Of a stretch of 64,000 nt of DNA, positions 53,280 to 63,500 are shown in pieces; positions within the stretch are counted from its first letter, which is position 1, and the number at the start of each line of letters is the position of its first letter. Origin of the DNA: Paenibacillus sp. FSL H8-0332 (GTDB lineage: Bacteria > Bacillota > Bacilli > Paenibacillales > Paenibacillaceae); NCBI RefSeq assembly GCF_037963835.1, contig NZ_CP150145.1, forward strand, positions 6,448,001 to 6,512,000, in the 5' to 3' direction. Under the pieces are notes generated by a model. The model saw nothing but the letters and a program-made list of their open reading frames with translations, was not told where the DNA came from and made no database searches. Made by a program: the position numbers and the translations under genes.

Positions 53280-54864
53280 TGCTGTCCTCCCCTCCTTCTG
53301 ACGGACTCTGGGCCTGAGCACTTTGCTCCACTACAGGTGCCATGTTCACCCTGAAGGCTGCGGTATATTTAGCAACAGAGTTACCGGAATTCTCAGTGCC
53401 TTCTGTCAGCTTCTGAATGGAAGCCCCTTTGGAGAAAGACATCTGACGTAATGCAGTTAAGTAGACTGTACTATGCTCCATTGCCGTGAAATTCACCGAC
53501 AGAATAATCTCGCTATGGTACGAATATTTAATATCTCTGATGACTCCGCCATAAGGAAGACTTGCCTCTAATTCATCCAGAACAGCAGCAGCATCTACAC
53601 GGCTGGCAGACATGGCTTCAATGATAACCGCACGGTCAAGCCCACCTCCTGAAGAGTTACGGCCGTTAAGTCCGGCTAATTCCGTCTGGAGCATGGCATT
53701 CTGATCCTGATAAGCTAATATCTGTTCGCCCCGCTCTGCATATTCTCCTTGAACAGAGGCATACAATACGCCCGAACCAACCAAACCCAGAATCCATATT
53801 GCTGCTAAAGAGATAGCGATATAAGGAAATATAATCGTCTCACGGTCTTCGCGGGGTAACAGGTTAATGCTCCGTATCTTACTGTCACGCAGAGCTGCTC
53901 CGGCAGCGGTTCTGTAGTCATTAAGAGTGCTGTCCGGCTTCGCGCCTTGTGAGAATTGGTTAACGGCAATAGGGGCAATAGCCATCTCTTGAAGTGCGGC
54001 TTGAAGCTCCTCCTGTAACTGTACACGCATCTCTGGAGAGCCGGTAATCAGGATCTCTGAGATTCGCGTCGAGCCGTCATGCAGACTGTATTGATAGAAG
54101 CTGAGCATCCGGGAGATTTCCGCTGTAATTTCAACGACTTGCTCCGTAGTGAGGTGTTCTTGTGCCGTTGCTGCAATCTCCGCTGCTGCAAGAAATGGTA
54201 TGTTCTCTTGTAGATTCACATGCTTCTCTTGCGACAGATCGATCAGATCTATGGTTCTCATAAATACAGGATGACCACTACGGAACATATAGATATCCAG
54301 CAAAGATTGCTCCAGGTGAATCAGCATCGTCTCACTGAACTCATGTCCATACCCCGCTACAATACTTCGGGCAAGCGCAGTGGCCGTTACTTCTACCGTC
54401 CTCACCCGCAATCCGGCATCCTCCAGAACATCCACATAATCCTGAACTACCTTACGCGGTGCGGCAAAAATAATCAATTGGCTCTGGCTCTCATCCTGTT
54501 CGGTGATGACATAATCATACACCGGGTTCTCGAACGGAAGATGTAGCCCAGTTTCAACCTCCAACTTCACAAGCTGTTCGATCTGCTTCTCGCCCGTACT
54601 CGGAATCATCATCTTGCGGACAATCATTTGCGATGGAGGGATCGAAACATCAACGGCGCTGCCACGCATCCCCTTTTGTTTGACCCATTGCTTCAACCGG
54701 TCCAGCAGAGCCTCCCTATCCGCGATCTGATTCTCTACAATCATTCCTGGGAGCAGGGGGATGAACCGCTTTTTATGAATCTGCTTGTTGGCTTTGAAAC
54801 TTATATAACGGATTCCAGTCTGCTCAATGGAGATCCCTGCTGCTCTGTGCCTTAATCCAATCAT
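53266..54864 (-). CDS. PilM-PilN fusion protein of the type IV pilus
   Basis: 532 residues. The first 330 are PilM, an actin-like ATPase of the FtsA fold (GLRHRAAGISIEQTGIRYIS, VDVSIPPSQMIVRKMMIP, EILITGSPEMRVQLQEEL). The second part starts with the PilN cytoplasmic motif INLLPREDRE, has one helix (FPYIAISLAAIWILGLVGSG), a coiled coil and an external ferredoxin-like domain. PilM and PilN are usually separate, with PilM binding the INLLP motif, so here the interaction is built into one chain. AGGAGG precedes the ATG at 54864. Confidence 0.85.
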   Translation of the reverse strand: MIGLRHRAAGISIEQTGIRYISFKANKQIHKKRFIPLLPGMIVENQIADREALLDRLKQWVKQKGMRGSAVDVSIPPSQMIVRKMMIPSTGEKQIEQLVKLEVETGLHLPFENPVYDYVITEQDESQSQLIIFAAPRKVVQDYVDVLEDAGLRVRTVEVTATALARSIVAGYGHEFSETMLIHLEQSLLDIYMFRSGHPVFMRTIDLIDLSQEKHVNLQENIPFLAAAEIAATAQEHLTTEQVVEITAEISRMLSFYQYSLHDGSTRISEILITGSPEMRVQLQEELQAALQEMAIAPIAVNQFSQGAKPDSTLNDYRTAAGAALRDSKIRSINLLPREDRETIIFPYIAISLAAIWILGLVGSGVLYASVQGEYAERGEQILAYQDQNAMLQTELAGLNGRNSSGGGLDRAVIIEAMSASRVDAAAVLDELEASLPYGGVIRDIKYSYHSEIILSVNFTAMEHSTVYLTALRQMSFSKGASIQKLTEGTENSGNSVAKYTAAFRVNMAPVVEQSAQAQSPSEGGEDSSGAN

Positions 54865-54879
54865 GCTATGTAGTTCCTC

Positions 54880-55629
54880 CTAACGAATGAGCGCAAGATA
54901 ACCGCTGATAAGATGTGAGCCGTATGCGAAGGCAAGCAGCGCCCCTGCTGCCAGCCACGGGCCAAAGGGAATATGCTGCTTGCGCTTGATTCTGCCCGTA
55001 AATAGCAAAGTGCCCCCAACCACAGTTCCTAACATACAAGCAAGCAGAAAGGCCAGGATCGTATTAGGGAATCCCAGCACCAGACCGAGCAATGCCATCA
55101 GCTTCGCATCCCCCATCCCCATTCCGCCGAACAAGACTAACAACAACAGAATACCACCGCCTGCGGCTGCTCCCAGCAGATGGGAGATTAGCGGACCCTC
55201 GGGAAAGCGCAGCACTGCTGTAGCGAGTATCGGGAGAAAAAACAGCAATACCTTGTCGGGAATCAACATAAACTTAAGATCAGACACTGTAACAATAATA
55301 GCTAGACTTACCAATAAGTATCCAACAATCCCCTTGCCCGTCAGACCGAATTGGAAGTGAATCCATAGAAACAGCAAGCCTGTCATCGCCTCACCAAGCA
55401 TATATAACGGTGAGATCCTGCTCCCGCAGTAACGGCATCTCCCTCTGTTCAGCACATAACTTAGTACAGGTATCAGATCCCTTGATCTTAGCTGTGTGTT
55501 GCAGCTTGGACAGTGTGAGGGCGGCCGCAGCAGCGATTCACCTGCCGGTATACGCAAGGCTACCACATTATAAAAAGAGCCCAGAATCAGGCCGATCAGC
55601 GTGATGTAACTGGCTACAATAATCGTCAT
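54880..55629 (-). CDS. pilD: Prepilin peptidase (A24 family)
   Basis: 249 residues with about seven helices. The zinc-type cytoplasmic loop has two CxxC pairs (CPSCNTQLRSRDLIPVLSY, then CRYCGSRI). The catalytic aspartates lie in TVSDLKFMLIPD and GMGMGDAKLMALLG. It cleaves and N-methylates prepilins, here the pilin encoded just upstream. It lies beyond a terminator that follows the pilin gene, so it is probably expressed at a lower level. Could also be named comC by homology. Confidence 0.93.
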   Translation of the reverse strand: MTIIVASYITLIGLILGSFYNVVALRIPAGESLLRPPSHCPSCNTQLRSRDLIPVLSYVLNRGRCRYCGSRISPLYMLGEAMTGLLFLWIHFQFGLTGKGIVGYLLVSLAIIVTVSDLKFMLIPDKVLLFFLPILATAVLRFPEGPLISHLLGAAAGGGILLLLVLFGGMGMGDAKLMALLGLVLGFPNTILAFLLACMLGTVVGGTLLFTGRIKRKQHIPFGPWLAAGALLAFAYGSHLISGYLALIR

Positions 55630-55658
55630 GGTTCAACGGTTCCTGTCTGGTGAATTTT

Positions 55659-55687
55659 AAAAAAGGAATCGGGAATTCCGATTCCTT
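55659..55687 (-). terminator. Internal terminator after the pilin gene
   Basis: On the minus strand AAGGAATCGG pairs perfectly with CCGATTCCTT over a five-base loop and is followed by six T. It lies between the pilin gene and pilD inside an otherwise continuous operon, a typical way to raise pilin mRNA over the assembly genes. Confidence 0.88.
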
Positions 55688-55700
55688 AATATAAATCCAA

Positions 55701-56189
55701 TTATTTTAATTTAGTTTTTAATACTTGATCTGCAGTAAAATCTTTTGTTACGGTTCCGTCTGTTATACGAACCGCAAATCCAGAGGAGTTGTTTGCTAAC
55801 TTTCCGCCTGTATAATTAATAGTTGAACCTGTCACTATGTTCGCCTTAGTACTAGGTAATACCAGTGGATTTTCCAAATATTTCAATCCCTGAAGCCCTG
55901 TGCCTGCTGTTGTGTCGGTTGGAGCGCTACCTATAACATCAATAGATAGATTCTCTACTTTCCCATCCAGCTCAGTAGTAATATACATACGCGAGGCTTC
56001 ATATATCTGTCGAGCCGTTGCCAGATCAGCCTTGTCACCTGTATTCTTGATAAGACCGCTAATCATTGGAATAGCTATAACTGCTATAATCCCCATAATC
56101 ACAATTACCGCCAGAAGTTCAATCAGTGTAAAGCCTTTTTCCTCTTTAACCGCCTTACCCAATCTCTTTTTTAGCGCTTGTGCCAACAT
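55701..56189 (-). CDS. Type IV pilin
   Basis: 162 residues with a class III signal: a 19-residue basic leader then the cleavage site in KEEKG/FTLIELLAVIVIMGI with Glu5 of the mature protein present. A long hydrophobic helix follows and then a C-terminal globular part rich in Thr and Gly with no cysteines. It is the only pilin-like protein in the operon and so the probable major subunit. A hairpin (AGCAGA/TCTGCT) lies in the 98-bp leader. AGGGGGAG precedes the ATG. Confidence 0.93.
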   Translation of the reverse strand: MLAQALKKRLGKAVKEEKGFTLIELLAVIVIMGIIAVIAIPMISGLIKNTGDKADLATARQIYEASRMYITTELDGKVENLSIDVIGSAPTDTTAGTGLQGLKYLENPLVLPSTKANIVTGSTINYTGGKLANNSSGFAVRITDGTVTKDFTADQVLKTKLK

Positions 56190-56287
56190 GTTAACTCCCC
56201 CTCGATAGTGGTGTAATTCCTTGAGCAGAACCGATCCTCTGCTATTTGACCGGCGTCACCCCTCTCAAATCATTCAGGACATTCCAA

Positions 56288-57493
56288 TTAAATATTGCTA
56301 TAGATACTGAACATAGGAAGCATAATAGAAGCTACTATAATTCCTACCACTCCTGCCAAAAAAGCAATAAGCAGCGGCTCCAGCAGCGATTTCAGCCGGT
56401 CCACTGTATTCTCTACATCCATCTCGTAGAAATCAGCCACCTTGGCGAGCATCTGATCCAGTGCCCCCGTCTCTTCACCAATGGCAATCATCTGTGTAAC
56501 GAGCGGTGGAAAGACCCAGGCCTTCTTCAAGGGGTCCGATAACGGCTTACCTTGACGAAGAGAATCACTGGCCTTACGAATATATCCGCCAATCACTTTA
56601 TTCCCAGCAACTTCTTCAACAATCGACAAGGATTGAAGAATAGGCACCGAGCTGGCATATAGGGATGAGAAAGTGCGTGTGAATTGTGCAATGGAGCCTT
56701 TTTGATTCAGCTTGCCGAATACGGGAATCTTGAGCTTGGCATAATCAAGCGCATAGGCTCCGCGTTCCGTCCGTTTGACTACCTGATAGACAGTAATGAG
56801 CAGTACTATTGCAAGCAACCAAATATACCACTGGCCTTGAATGCTTCTACTAAGTGCCAATACCATTTTGGTAATCGCAGGAAGCTCGGCATTCATTGAC
56901 TCAAACATACTGACGAACTGAGGTACAATCGCCCAGAGAAGGTACACTACTGCTGCAATAGCCATAACTCCAACGGTAATAGGATAGGTAAGTGCTGATT
57001 TGATTTTCTCGGTGGTTGTGTGCTGTTTCTCGAAATAGACCGCCAACCGTTCAAGCGTTCCTTCCAGATCACCGGTCTCCTCACCTGCACGAATCATGCT
57101 GACAAAGAGTGGCGGAAAGATCTTCTTGTGATCCTGAATTGCCTGTGAGAATGCTGTTCCTCTTAACAGACTGGAGTTCACATCCATCAAAGCTTTACGC
57201 AGAGGCTTACTCTCTGTCTGTTCAGCCAATATTCGTGTAGCATCCACAATAGAAACACCGGCACGCATCAGTGTGGCGAACTGGCGGCAATAGATAATGA
57301 AATGGATAGTCTTGACCGGATTTCCTATGTATATTTCCATAGACAGAATAGTGGTTTTGCGTTCTACGAGCGAGAATACAGTCAGACCGCGCTTACGAAG
57401 CTCCTCCATCGCTATGGCCTTGTCCGTTGCCGTGAGCTTCCCCTTCAGTTGCTTGCCCGCATGCGTCTTCACTTGATATTCGAATTGCGGCAT
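56288..57493 (-). CDS. pilC: Type IV pilus inner-membrane platform protein PilC
   Basis: 401 residues of the GspF/PilC family: two repeated cytoplasmic domains (FCRQFATLMRAGVSIVDATR-like and FTRTFSSLYASSVPILQSLS-like) each followed by helices, three or so in all. The motifs PLFVSMIRAGEETGDLEGTL and PPLVTQMIAIGEETGALDQM mark the two copies. It is the membrane platform through which PilB and PilT act. It begins one base from the pilT stop, so they are coupled. Confidence 0.95.
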   Translation of the reverse strand: MPQFEYQVKTHAGKQLKGKLTATDKAIAMEELRKRGLTVFSLVERKTTILSMEIYIGNPVKTIHFIIYCRQFATLMRAGVSIVDATRILAEQTESKPLRKALMDVNSSLLRGTAFSQAIQDHKKIFPPLFVSMIRAGEETGDLEGTLERLAVYFEKQHTTTEKIKSALTYPITVGVMAIAAVVYLLWAIVPQFVSMFESMNAELPAITKMVLALSRSIQGQWYIWLLAIVLLITVYQVVKRTERGAYALDYAKLKIPVFGKLNQKGSIAQFTRTFSSLYASSVPILQSLSIVEEVAGNKVIGGYIRKASDSLRQGKPLSDPLKKAWVFPPLVTQMIAIGEETGALDQMLAKVADFYEMDVENTVDRLKSLLEPLLIAFLAGVVGIIVASIMLPMFSIYSNI

Positions 57494-58542
57494 CAGCTGC
57501 CCACCTCCGTTAGATAGGCTTTAGCAGATTCCGGATTAATAAGTCCATACTGCAGTTGTTCACGAATATTCATCTCAAGCGTATGCATACCGAGTGACCG
57601 CCCGGTTTGCATTACATTTTTGAGCTGGTGTGTCTTATCAGTACGAATCAGGTTCGCTACAGCTGGCGTATTAATCATCAGCTCTGTTGCGCACAATCTG
57701 CCCCGGCCACCCGCCCTCGGGAAAAGACGCTGTGAGAGAACCGCCAGCAACACTGAAGCTAACTGGGAACGAATCTGACCTTGCTGGTGGCCTGGAAAAG
57801 TATCGATAATCCGGTCAACCGTCTGCGGGGCATCCGTAGTATGCAGCGTAGCCATCACCAGATGGCCGGTCTCCGCAGCCGTAACTGCTGCCGACATCGT
57901 CTCCAGATCCCGCATCTCACCTACCAGAATTACATCCGGGTCCTGCCGAAGCGCAGCACGTAATCCGCTGGCAAAGCTGCCGGTATCACTTCCCACCTCA
58001 CGCTGATCAATTAAGCATGTGCCATGAGAATGTATAAATTCTATAGGGTCCTCAAGCGTCACGATATGCTTACGCTCTGTCGTATTGATATAATTCAACA
58101 TGGCAGCAAGTGTGGAGGACTTCCCGCTGCCGGTTGGCCCCGTTACTAATATCAGCCCCTGCGGTTTCATAGCAAGACTGGAAAGTACAGAAGGCAATGA
58201 TAATTGTTCAAGCGTCGGAATCTCTACAGGAATTGCCCGCGCCGCTATGCTGACCTCCCCTCTTTGCTTATACACGTTAACCCGATACCGCACCCCATTG
58301 TCCAACGGATATGAGAAATCCATTTCCCCAACGCTATGGAAAATTACAGTTTTGCCGCTCCCAAGTAAGGTTTCCGCCATACTAACAGATTCTTCAGGCG
58401 CAACATTCTCCCCATCCATTAAATGCAGCGCTCCGTCTATCCGAATTACTGGCGGAGAACCTACGGATATATGCAGATCTGAGGCTTTGGAGGTATAGGC
58501 CATATGCAGAAGTTGAACAATATCACGTTTCAATAATGGCAT
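57493..58542 (-). CDS. pilT: Type IV pilus retraction ATPase PilT
   Basis: 349 residues. An N-terminal PAS-like domain with ASDLHISVGSPPVIRIDG precedes the ATPase core: Walker A GPTGSGKSSTLAAML, the Asp box LEDPIEFIHSH, Walker B VILVGEMRD and the His box MATLHTTDAPQT. PilT powers retraction and twitching, so this pilus is probably retractile. The gene lies 15 bp after pilB. Confidence 0.96.
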   Translation of the reverse strand: MPLLKRDIVQLLHMAYTSKASDLHISVGSPPVIRIDGALHLMDGENVAPEESVSMAETLLGSGKTVIFHSVGEMDFSYPLDNGVRYRVNVYKQRGEVSIAARAIPVEIPTLEQLSLPSVLSSLAMKPQGLILVTGPTGSGKSSTLAAMLNYINTTERKHIVTLEDPIEFIHSHGTCLIDQREVGSDTGSFASGLRAALRQDPDVILVGEMRDLETMSAAVTAAETGHLVMATLHTTDAPQTVDRIIDTFPGHQQGQIRSQLASVLLAVLSQRLFPRAGGRGRLCATELMINTPAVANLIRTDKTHQLKNVMQTGRSLGMHTLEMNIREQLQYGLINPESAKAYLTEVGS

Positions 58543-58557
58543 TTGTACTCCCCCTAT

Positions 58558-60222
58558 CTAATGCGATACCGTCTCACGCATGACTTCCTGTAAGGTTGTA
58601 ATTCCTTTGGATACTTTGACAAATCCGTCCTCTACTAACTCGATCATGCCCTGCTCTCTACCGGCTGCCCGAAGCTGCTCTATGGATGCAGAATCTGTGA
58701 TAAGCTGCCGCAGATGATCATTAATGGTCAGTACCTCATGAATGGCAATCCGTCCGCGGTATCCTGTGTTGTTGCAGTTACCGCAGCCTCGGCCGCGATA
58801 GATGACCTCAACAGGCAGGCCATAGCGCCTAAGCATTATCGACTCCTGCTCTGTCGGTTTATGCTCCTCTTTGCAATCCGGGCAGATTTTGCGTACCAGC
58901 CGCTGAGCGACTACCCCGAGCAGCGAGGATGCAATCAAGTAGGGCTCAACGCCCATGTCACGCAATCTGGAAATTGTGCTAATGGCATCATTAGTATGTA
59001 ATGTGGACAACACCAGATGTCCTGTAAGTGAAGCACGTACAGCAATCTCTGCAGTTTCAGTGTCCCGAATCTCTCCTACCATTACAATATTCGGGTCCTG
59101 ACGAAGAATGGAGCGTAAGCCTGCGGCAAAGGTTAAGCCGATCGCCGGATTCACATGCACCTGATTCACGCCTTCTAGCTGATATTCCACCGGATCTTCA
59201 ATCGTAATAATATTCGCATTCTCAGTATTCAATTGGCTCAGGGCGGAATATAAGGTGGTTGATTTCCCGCTGCCGGTTGGACCGGTAATCAGGAGTATAC
59301 CGTAAGGCTTGCTGATCATATCCCTGAAGGCATCGGCATTAACGTCACTGAAGCCCAAGGTATCTACAGACTTAACTCCAGTACTTAGGTCCAAGAGACG
59401 CAGTACAATCTTCTCACCATGCATGGTAGGCAGCGAAGATACACGTATATCGACCATCTTGTAGTCAAATTGCATTTTAATGCGGCCATCCTGGGGCAAG
59501 CGCCGTTCTGCTATATTCAATCGGGCCATAATCTTCAGTCTGGCGGTGATGAAGCCCTGCATTTGCTTGGGAATGATCCGCTCTGTCCGTAAAGTCCCGT
59601 CAATCCGGTAACGGATGGAGAGATTATTCTCACCAGGGTCCACATGAATATCTGAAGCCCGCAATGACACTGCCTGCTGAATCATCTGGTTAACCAGCCG
59701 CACAATCGGTGAATCCTCATCCGTAATCTCTGTTTCTTCTATCTCTTCCTGGGTTGGAAGCTCGACCATCATCTGACTCATAGAGTCCCGCATTCCGTAG
59801 TGACGGGCTATCGCTCTAGTCAACTCATCACGGCTGGAGATTGCCGGCTCAATCCGGAATCCTGTACTCATGCGCAAATCTTCAATAGCGAAGTAGTCCA
59901 AGGGATCTGCCATTGCCACCATCAGTTTGCTGCCTTCCTTCATGAAAGGAAGCACTTGGTAGCGCTTGGCCATACTCTCGGGGATGATCTGCGTAATTGC
60001 CGGATCAATCTGATATTTGAACAGGCTTACGTGGGGGATACCTAACTGGAACTCAAGTACCTCTATGAGCTGTTGCTCTGTAATATAGCCTTGGGTTATT
60101 AGCAGATCCCCCAGCTTTCGTTTGGTTTTGCGTTGCTCTACCAGCGCTTCTTCAAGCTGTTCTTGAGAGATAATCCCGTTTTCAACGAGTAAATCTCCCA
60201 GCCTCTTCTTCATGATAGCCAT
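58558..60222 (-). CDS. pilB: Type IV pilus extension ATPase PilB
   Basis: About 554 residues from the ATG at 60222, which has TGGAGTG eight bases before it; the frame from 60270 has no site. The N-terminal MshEN-like domain (KKRLGDLLVENGIISQEQLEEA with its internal repeat KRKLGDLLITQGYITEQQL) is the type that binds c-di-GMP in some family members. The ATPase core has GPTGSGKSTTLYSAL, IMVGEIRDTETAEIA-like Walker B and a tetracysteine zinc site (CPDC and CGNC). It is the first gene of the pilus operon. Confidence 0.95.
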   Translation of the reverse strand: MAIMKKRLGDLLVENGIISQEQLEEALVEQRKTKRKLGDLLITQGYITEQQLIEVLEFQLGIPHVSLFKYQIDPAITQIIPESMAKRYQVLPFMKEGSKLMVAMADPLDYFAIEDLRMSTGFRIEPAISSRDELTRAIARHYGMRDSMSQMMVELPTQEEIEETEITDEDSPIVRLVNQMIQQAVSLRASDIHVDPGENNLSIRYRIDGTLRTERIIPKQMQGFITARLKIMARLNIAERRLPQDGRIKMQFDYKMVDIRVSSLPTMHGEKIVLRLLDLSTGVKSVDTLGFSDVNADAFRDMISKPYGILLITGPTGSGKSTTLYSALSQLNTENANIITIEDPVEYQLEGVNQVHVNPAIGLTFAAGLRSILRQDPNIVMVGEIRDTETAEIAVRASLTGHLVLSTLHTNDAISTISRLRDMGVEPYLIASSLLGVVAQRLVRKICPDCKEEHKPTEQESIMLRRYGLPVEVIYRGRGCGNCNNTGYRGRIAIHEVLTINDHLRQLITDSASIEQLRAAGREQGMIELVEDGFVKVSKGITTLQEVMRETVSH

Positions 60223-60527
60223 ATCTGTTTCACTCCAGAGCACTGTATTTTCCAACCAGGTATAAGCCAATCATTTGGTAATCAGCAACGCATAAAAATC
60301 ATAGTTTTCATAAAATATTTCAAATTTTATAGTTAATTAGTCTCAATTTTATAGGTTTTTATGCACATCTTTTAATTGCCTATCTACTAAATATGTCCTA
60401 GAATGTATATAGCATAGAATGGATAATTTTACAATGAAAACCCGCCTAAAACTACGATCTCATACGGCAAAATAGAAGTTTATATGACAAATTTTGTGTT
60501 ATTAATAATTATTGGGGAGAGATCACG
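60223..60527. other. Divergent promoter region of the pilus locus
   Basis: An AT-rich gap of about 300 bp between pilB and the large surface protein gene. ATGACA (about 60487-60492) and AATTAT 17 bp further on form a weak candidate plus-strand promoter. GCATAAAAATC (about 60291) and GGTTTTTATGC (about 60354) form a widely spaced inverted repeat. No gene seen. Confidence 0.4.
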
Positions 60528-63500
60528 ATGGAGGTCTTGAAAAGAAAAAGACTGCTGCTTATGCTTATCCTTCCGTTGACCTTAATCTTGTTTGCTGTCA
60601 TCTGGAGTATGGTATCAAGGATTGACGCTGATCAGAACAGTTATCCGGTGCGCCTGCTTGAAATCACGGAAGATGGTACAAGCCAGTTAACCTCCTTCAA
60701 GACCGAGTTTCCAGATTTCACAGTTGTAACTATGAGTATGAAACGTTTTGTCGCTTTACGCGATGATCTGGATGGGCAGTATGACGGTATATTTATAGGT
60801 AAAGGTACCTATAGTCCAGTAACCTTGGGAAACCTCAAGGATAAAGATGTCTCCGTGCGCTCCGCAGCTATGAACACCTCGTTAATTCAGAATGATATTA
60901 CGCGTCTTCGTGTAGATGATATCAATAAGCTCTTTATTATGAAGGGCTTGTATGTGATTTTTCATGAACAGACTTTCTTAGATCAAGAGAAGCCTGAAGC
61001 CAGACAAGGAATCCTTTACGAAGCATTCAATCCCTTGCGCAGAACCTCAGCTTCGAAGAGTAACGTTCTCTTTTTGACTGATTCCGGAATTAAAGATTTT
61101 TTCAATAGATTGAAGACTGACAGCTCCAAGCTGAAACAACGCCCCCAACTGCAAATCACGAACAGTGACGAGATCCGCAATTATGTTCCAGCTTCTACAG
61201 GAGGTAAGATATATGCTCCCGGAGACAAATTGAAGTTCAACTTCAATGTCAGCAACACGACTGATCTTGCGAATCATCCTATGACCGCCAAGCTGTACAT
61301 TAACCTTGATAAGTCTATTGCCATGGGCGAGCAGCAGGTTGTTGCATCTGTCAAAGTGAATAAAGCAAATAGTACGCTGGAGTACATTCTCCCACGGACA
61401 TTCTCAGGACTGTTGTACTGGAAGCTTGAGATTAGTGACCCTACCAGCTTTGCGCAGCTAAAAAGCTATGAACGCGGAAGCATCCGTTACCGGAATGAGA
61501 AGACCGTTATACGAGTCCTGCAGATTACACCTCCAGGTTCCAGTACAACTCCAATTCATGAGAGCAGTCTAAAAAAATCAATAAACATGAATCAGGATTT
61601 TTTAAGCAACGAGGATTACAAGCTGGATATTACTGTCATGAATATAGATGAATTCAATTATTATATTGAAAGCACCTTTGCAAATACACGTGAATATGGC
61701 CTTAATGGCGTATATGATATGCTATTGTTCGGATTCCGGGATGAATATTACTCGAAGACAATAATGAAACCCTTATCTATCACAGCAGTAAAGGAATTCA
61801 TTAATGAATCCAAGCAGAGCGCAATGTTCACACATGATACAGTCATCAATCTGTATGGAGGTAATACTTGGGTAGACAATTTCAAAGAGATTACAGGCCA
61901 GAAAGATCCTGTTGTTAACCTTGGTCATAATGCACTTAATCCATCAAAAAAAGTAACGCCGGTTAATGACGGATTGCTTATGCAGTACCCTTTTTATCTG
62001 AGTCAACAGACTGGCAGCGGTACCCAGAACAATATTGGTGAACCCAAAGTAGCCAAGACCCACAATCAGTACTTCACTCTGGATCTGGAAGACCGGACAG
62101 TTGTTCCCTGGTACAACACCATCAGCGAATCAGGTGATGCAACCAAACGGACTCCCGATGACAGTTGGAACCATTACTACACCTATTCCAAAGGAAACGT
62201 AACCTATTCAGGAACCGGCCATCTGTTTGGCTCTAATCTTTCGAGTAGCGAGTCTGTGTTCCCGGAGTGGGAACAGAAGCTTTTTGTTAACACGATGTAC
62301 AGAGCATTTATGGGTGCTAACCACGCTCCCAGCATCACTGCATATTCACCTATTGAAGGAACCGTTATTCCGTCCTATCAAGATAAGCTGACTGTAAGCT
62401 ATTCGGTAGCCGATCTCGATTTGAAGGACCGCACTCTGACCACTAATCTGAAGTTCATCGTGAACGGAACAGAATTGACCAGCCCGGACTATATGATCCA
62501 CAACCGGCGTGTAGGATCTGAAGAAACCATTACTCAGACCTTCAAGAACCCGCTTAGCGAGAGTGGCAATATTGAAATCATGATCACAGCACAAGATGAC
62601 CAAGGCGCTTCCGCTTCACCAGTTATAATCCCATTGACTGTCTCAAAGGTGGAGTCCTCTTTATCCATAAACAGAAGCCAATCCGCCACCAAAATAGGTC
62701 GGGACAAGCTGGTAACAATAGATTATAGCATTGCTCCAAAAACTTTAAGGCTAGAGGATGTTCAACCTCAATACCAAGGGAAAAACAACCTGTTAATTTC
62801 CGGCTTGCGCTATGATGAAAAATTCGCTCCAAATCTTGAATTTGAGGGAGAATCACTACCGCAAGGGTTCACAAAGACCGGAAATCTCAGTGAAGGTTAC
62901 ACTATAAAAGGAACTTTTGAGAATATCACTTTTCAGTTAACAACAATCGATGGTAAGCAGTACTATAAGCCGGTTAATCCTCACAGTACGTCTGACCCGC
63001 TTATATATAAATTCACCCTAAGCTTCAAACCTAAGGCAGCGGAGAAATATATACTGGATAACTCCAGCATTATGTTCGAGGATATCCATGCCCCCGCAGA
63101 ATCTGTACCTACGGCAGTACCTACAGCGGCTCCTACTGTTGCAGCAACACCGACTCCGACACCTACTCCGGCTCCTGTTCCAACTGTAGCACCTCCGGTG
63201 TTCCCGGGTTCTACAGCGCCTATTTCGGCTCTGGGGGTTGCTAAGGATTATTCAGTGTATATCCTGGAGGATATTGATTATTCATCTACTTCTTTTCAGA
63301 ATAAAGCACGTACAGCAGCGGGTGGTAATTTTACAACTCCAAATCTGACCTTGGGTGGAAATTTACCTGAAAGTGAATCAGGAGCAACTCTTGTAGTCGG
63401 CGGTAACATAAACTGGTCATCTAATAACGGAAGTATGCGAGGCAAAGCGTATTACGGAGGCAAAGTAATTGCTATTGCAGAAGCCTACAAAAATAAGGTT

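Noticed and set aside
56190..56287. Leader of the pilin gene as a possible c-di-GMP riboswitch.
   Set aside because: A hairpin is present, but the conserved GEMM core and tetraloop-receptor bases are not.
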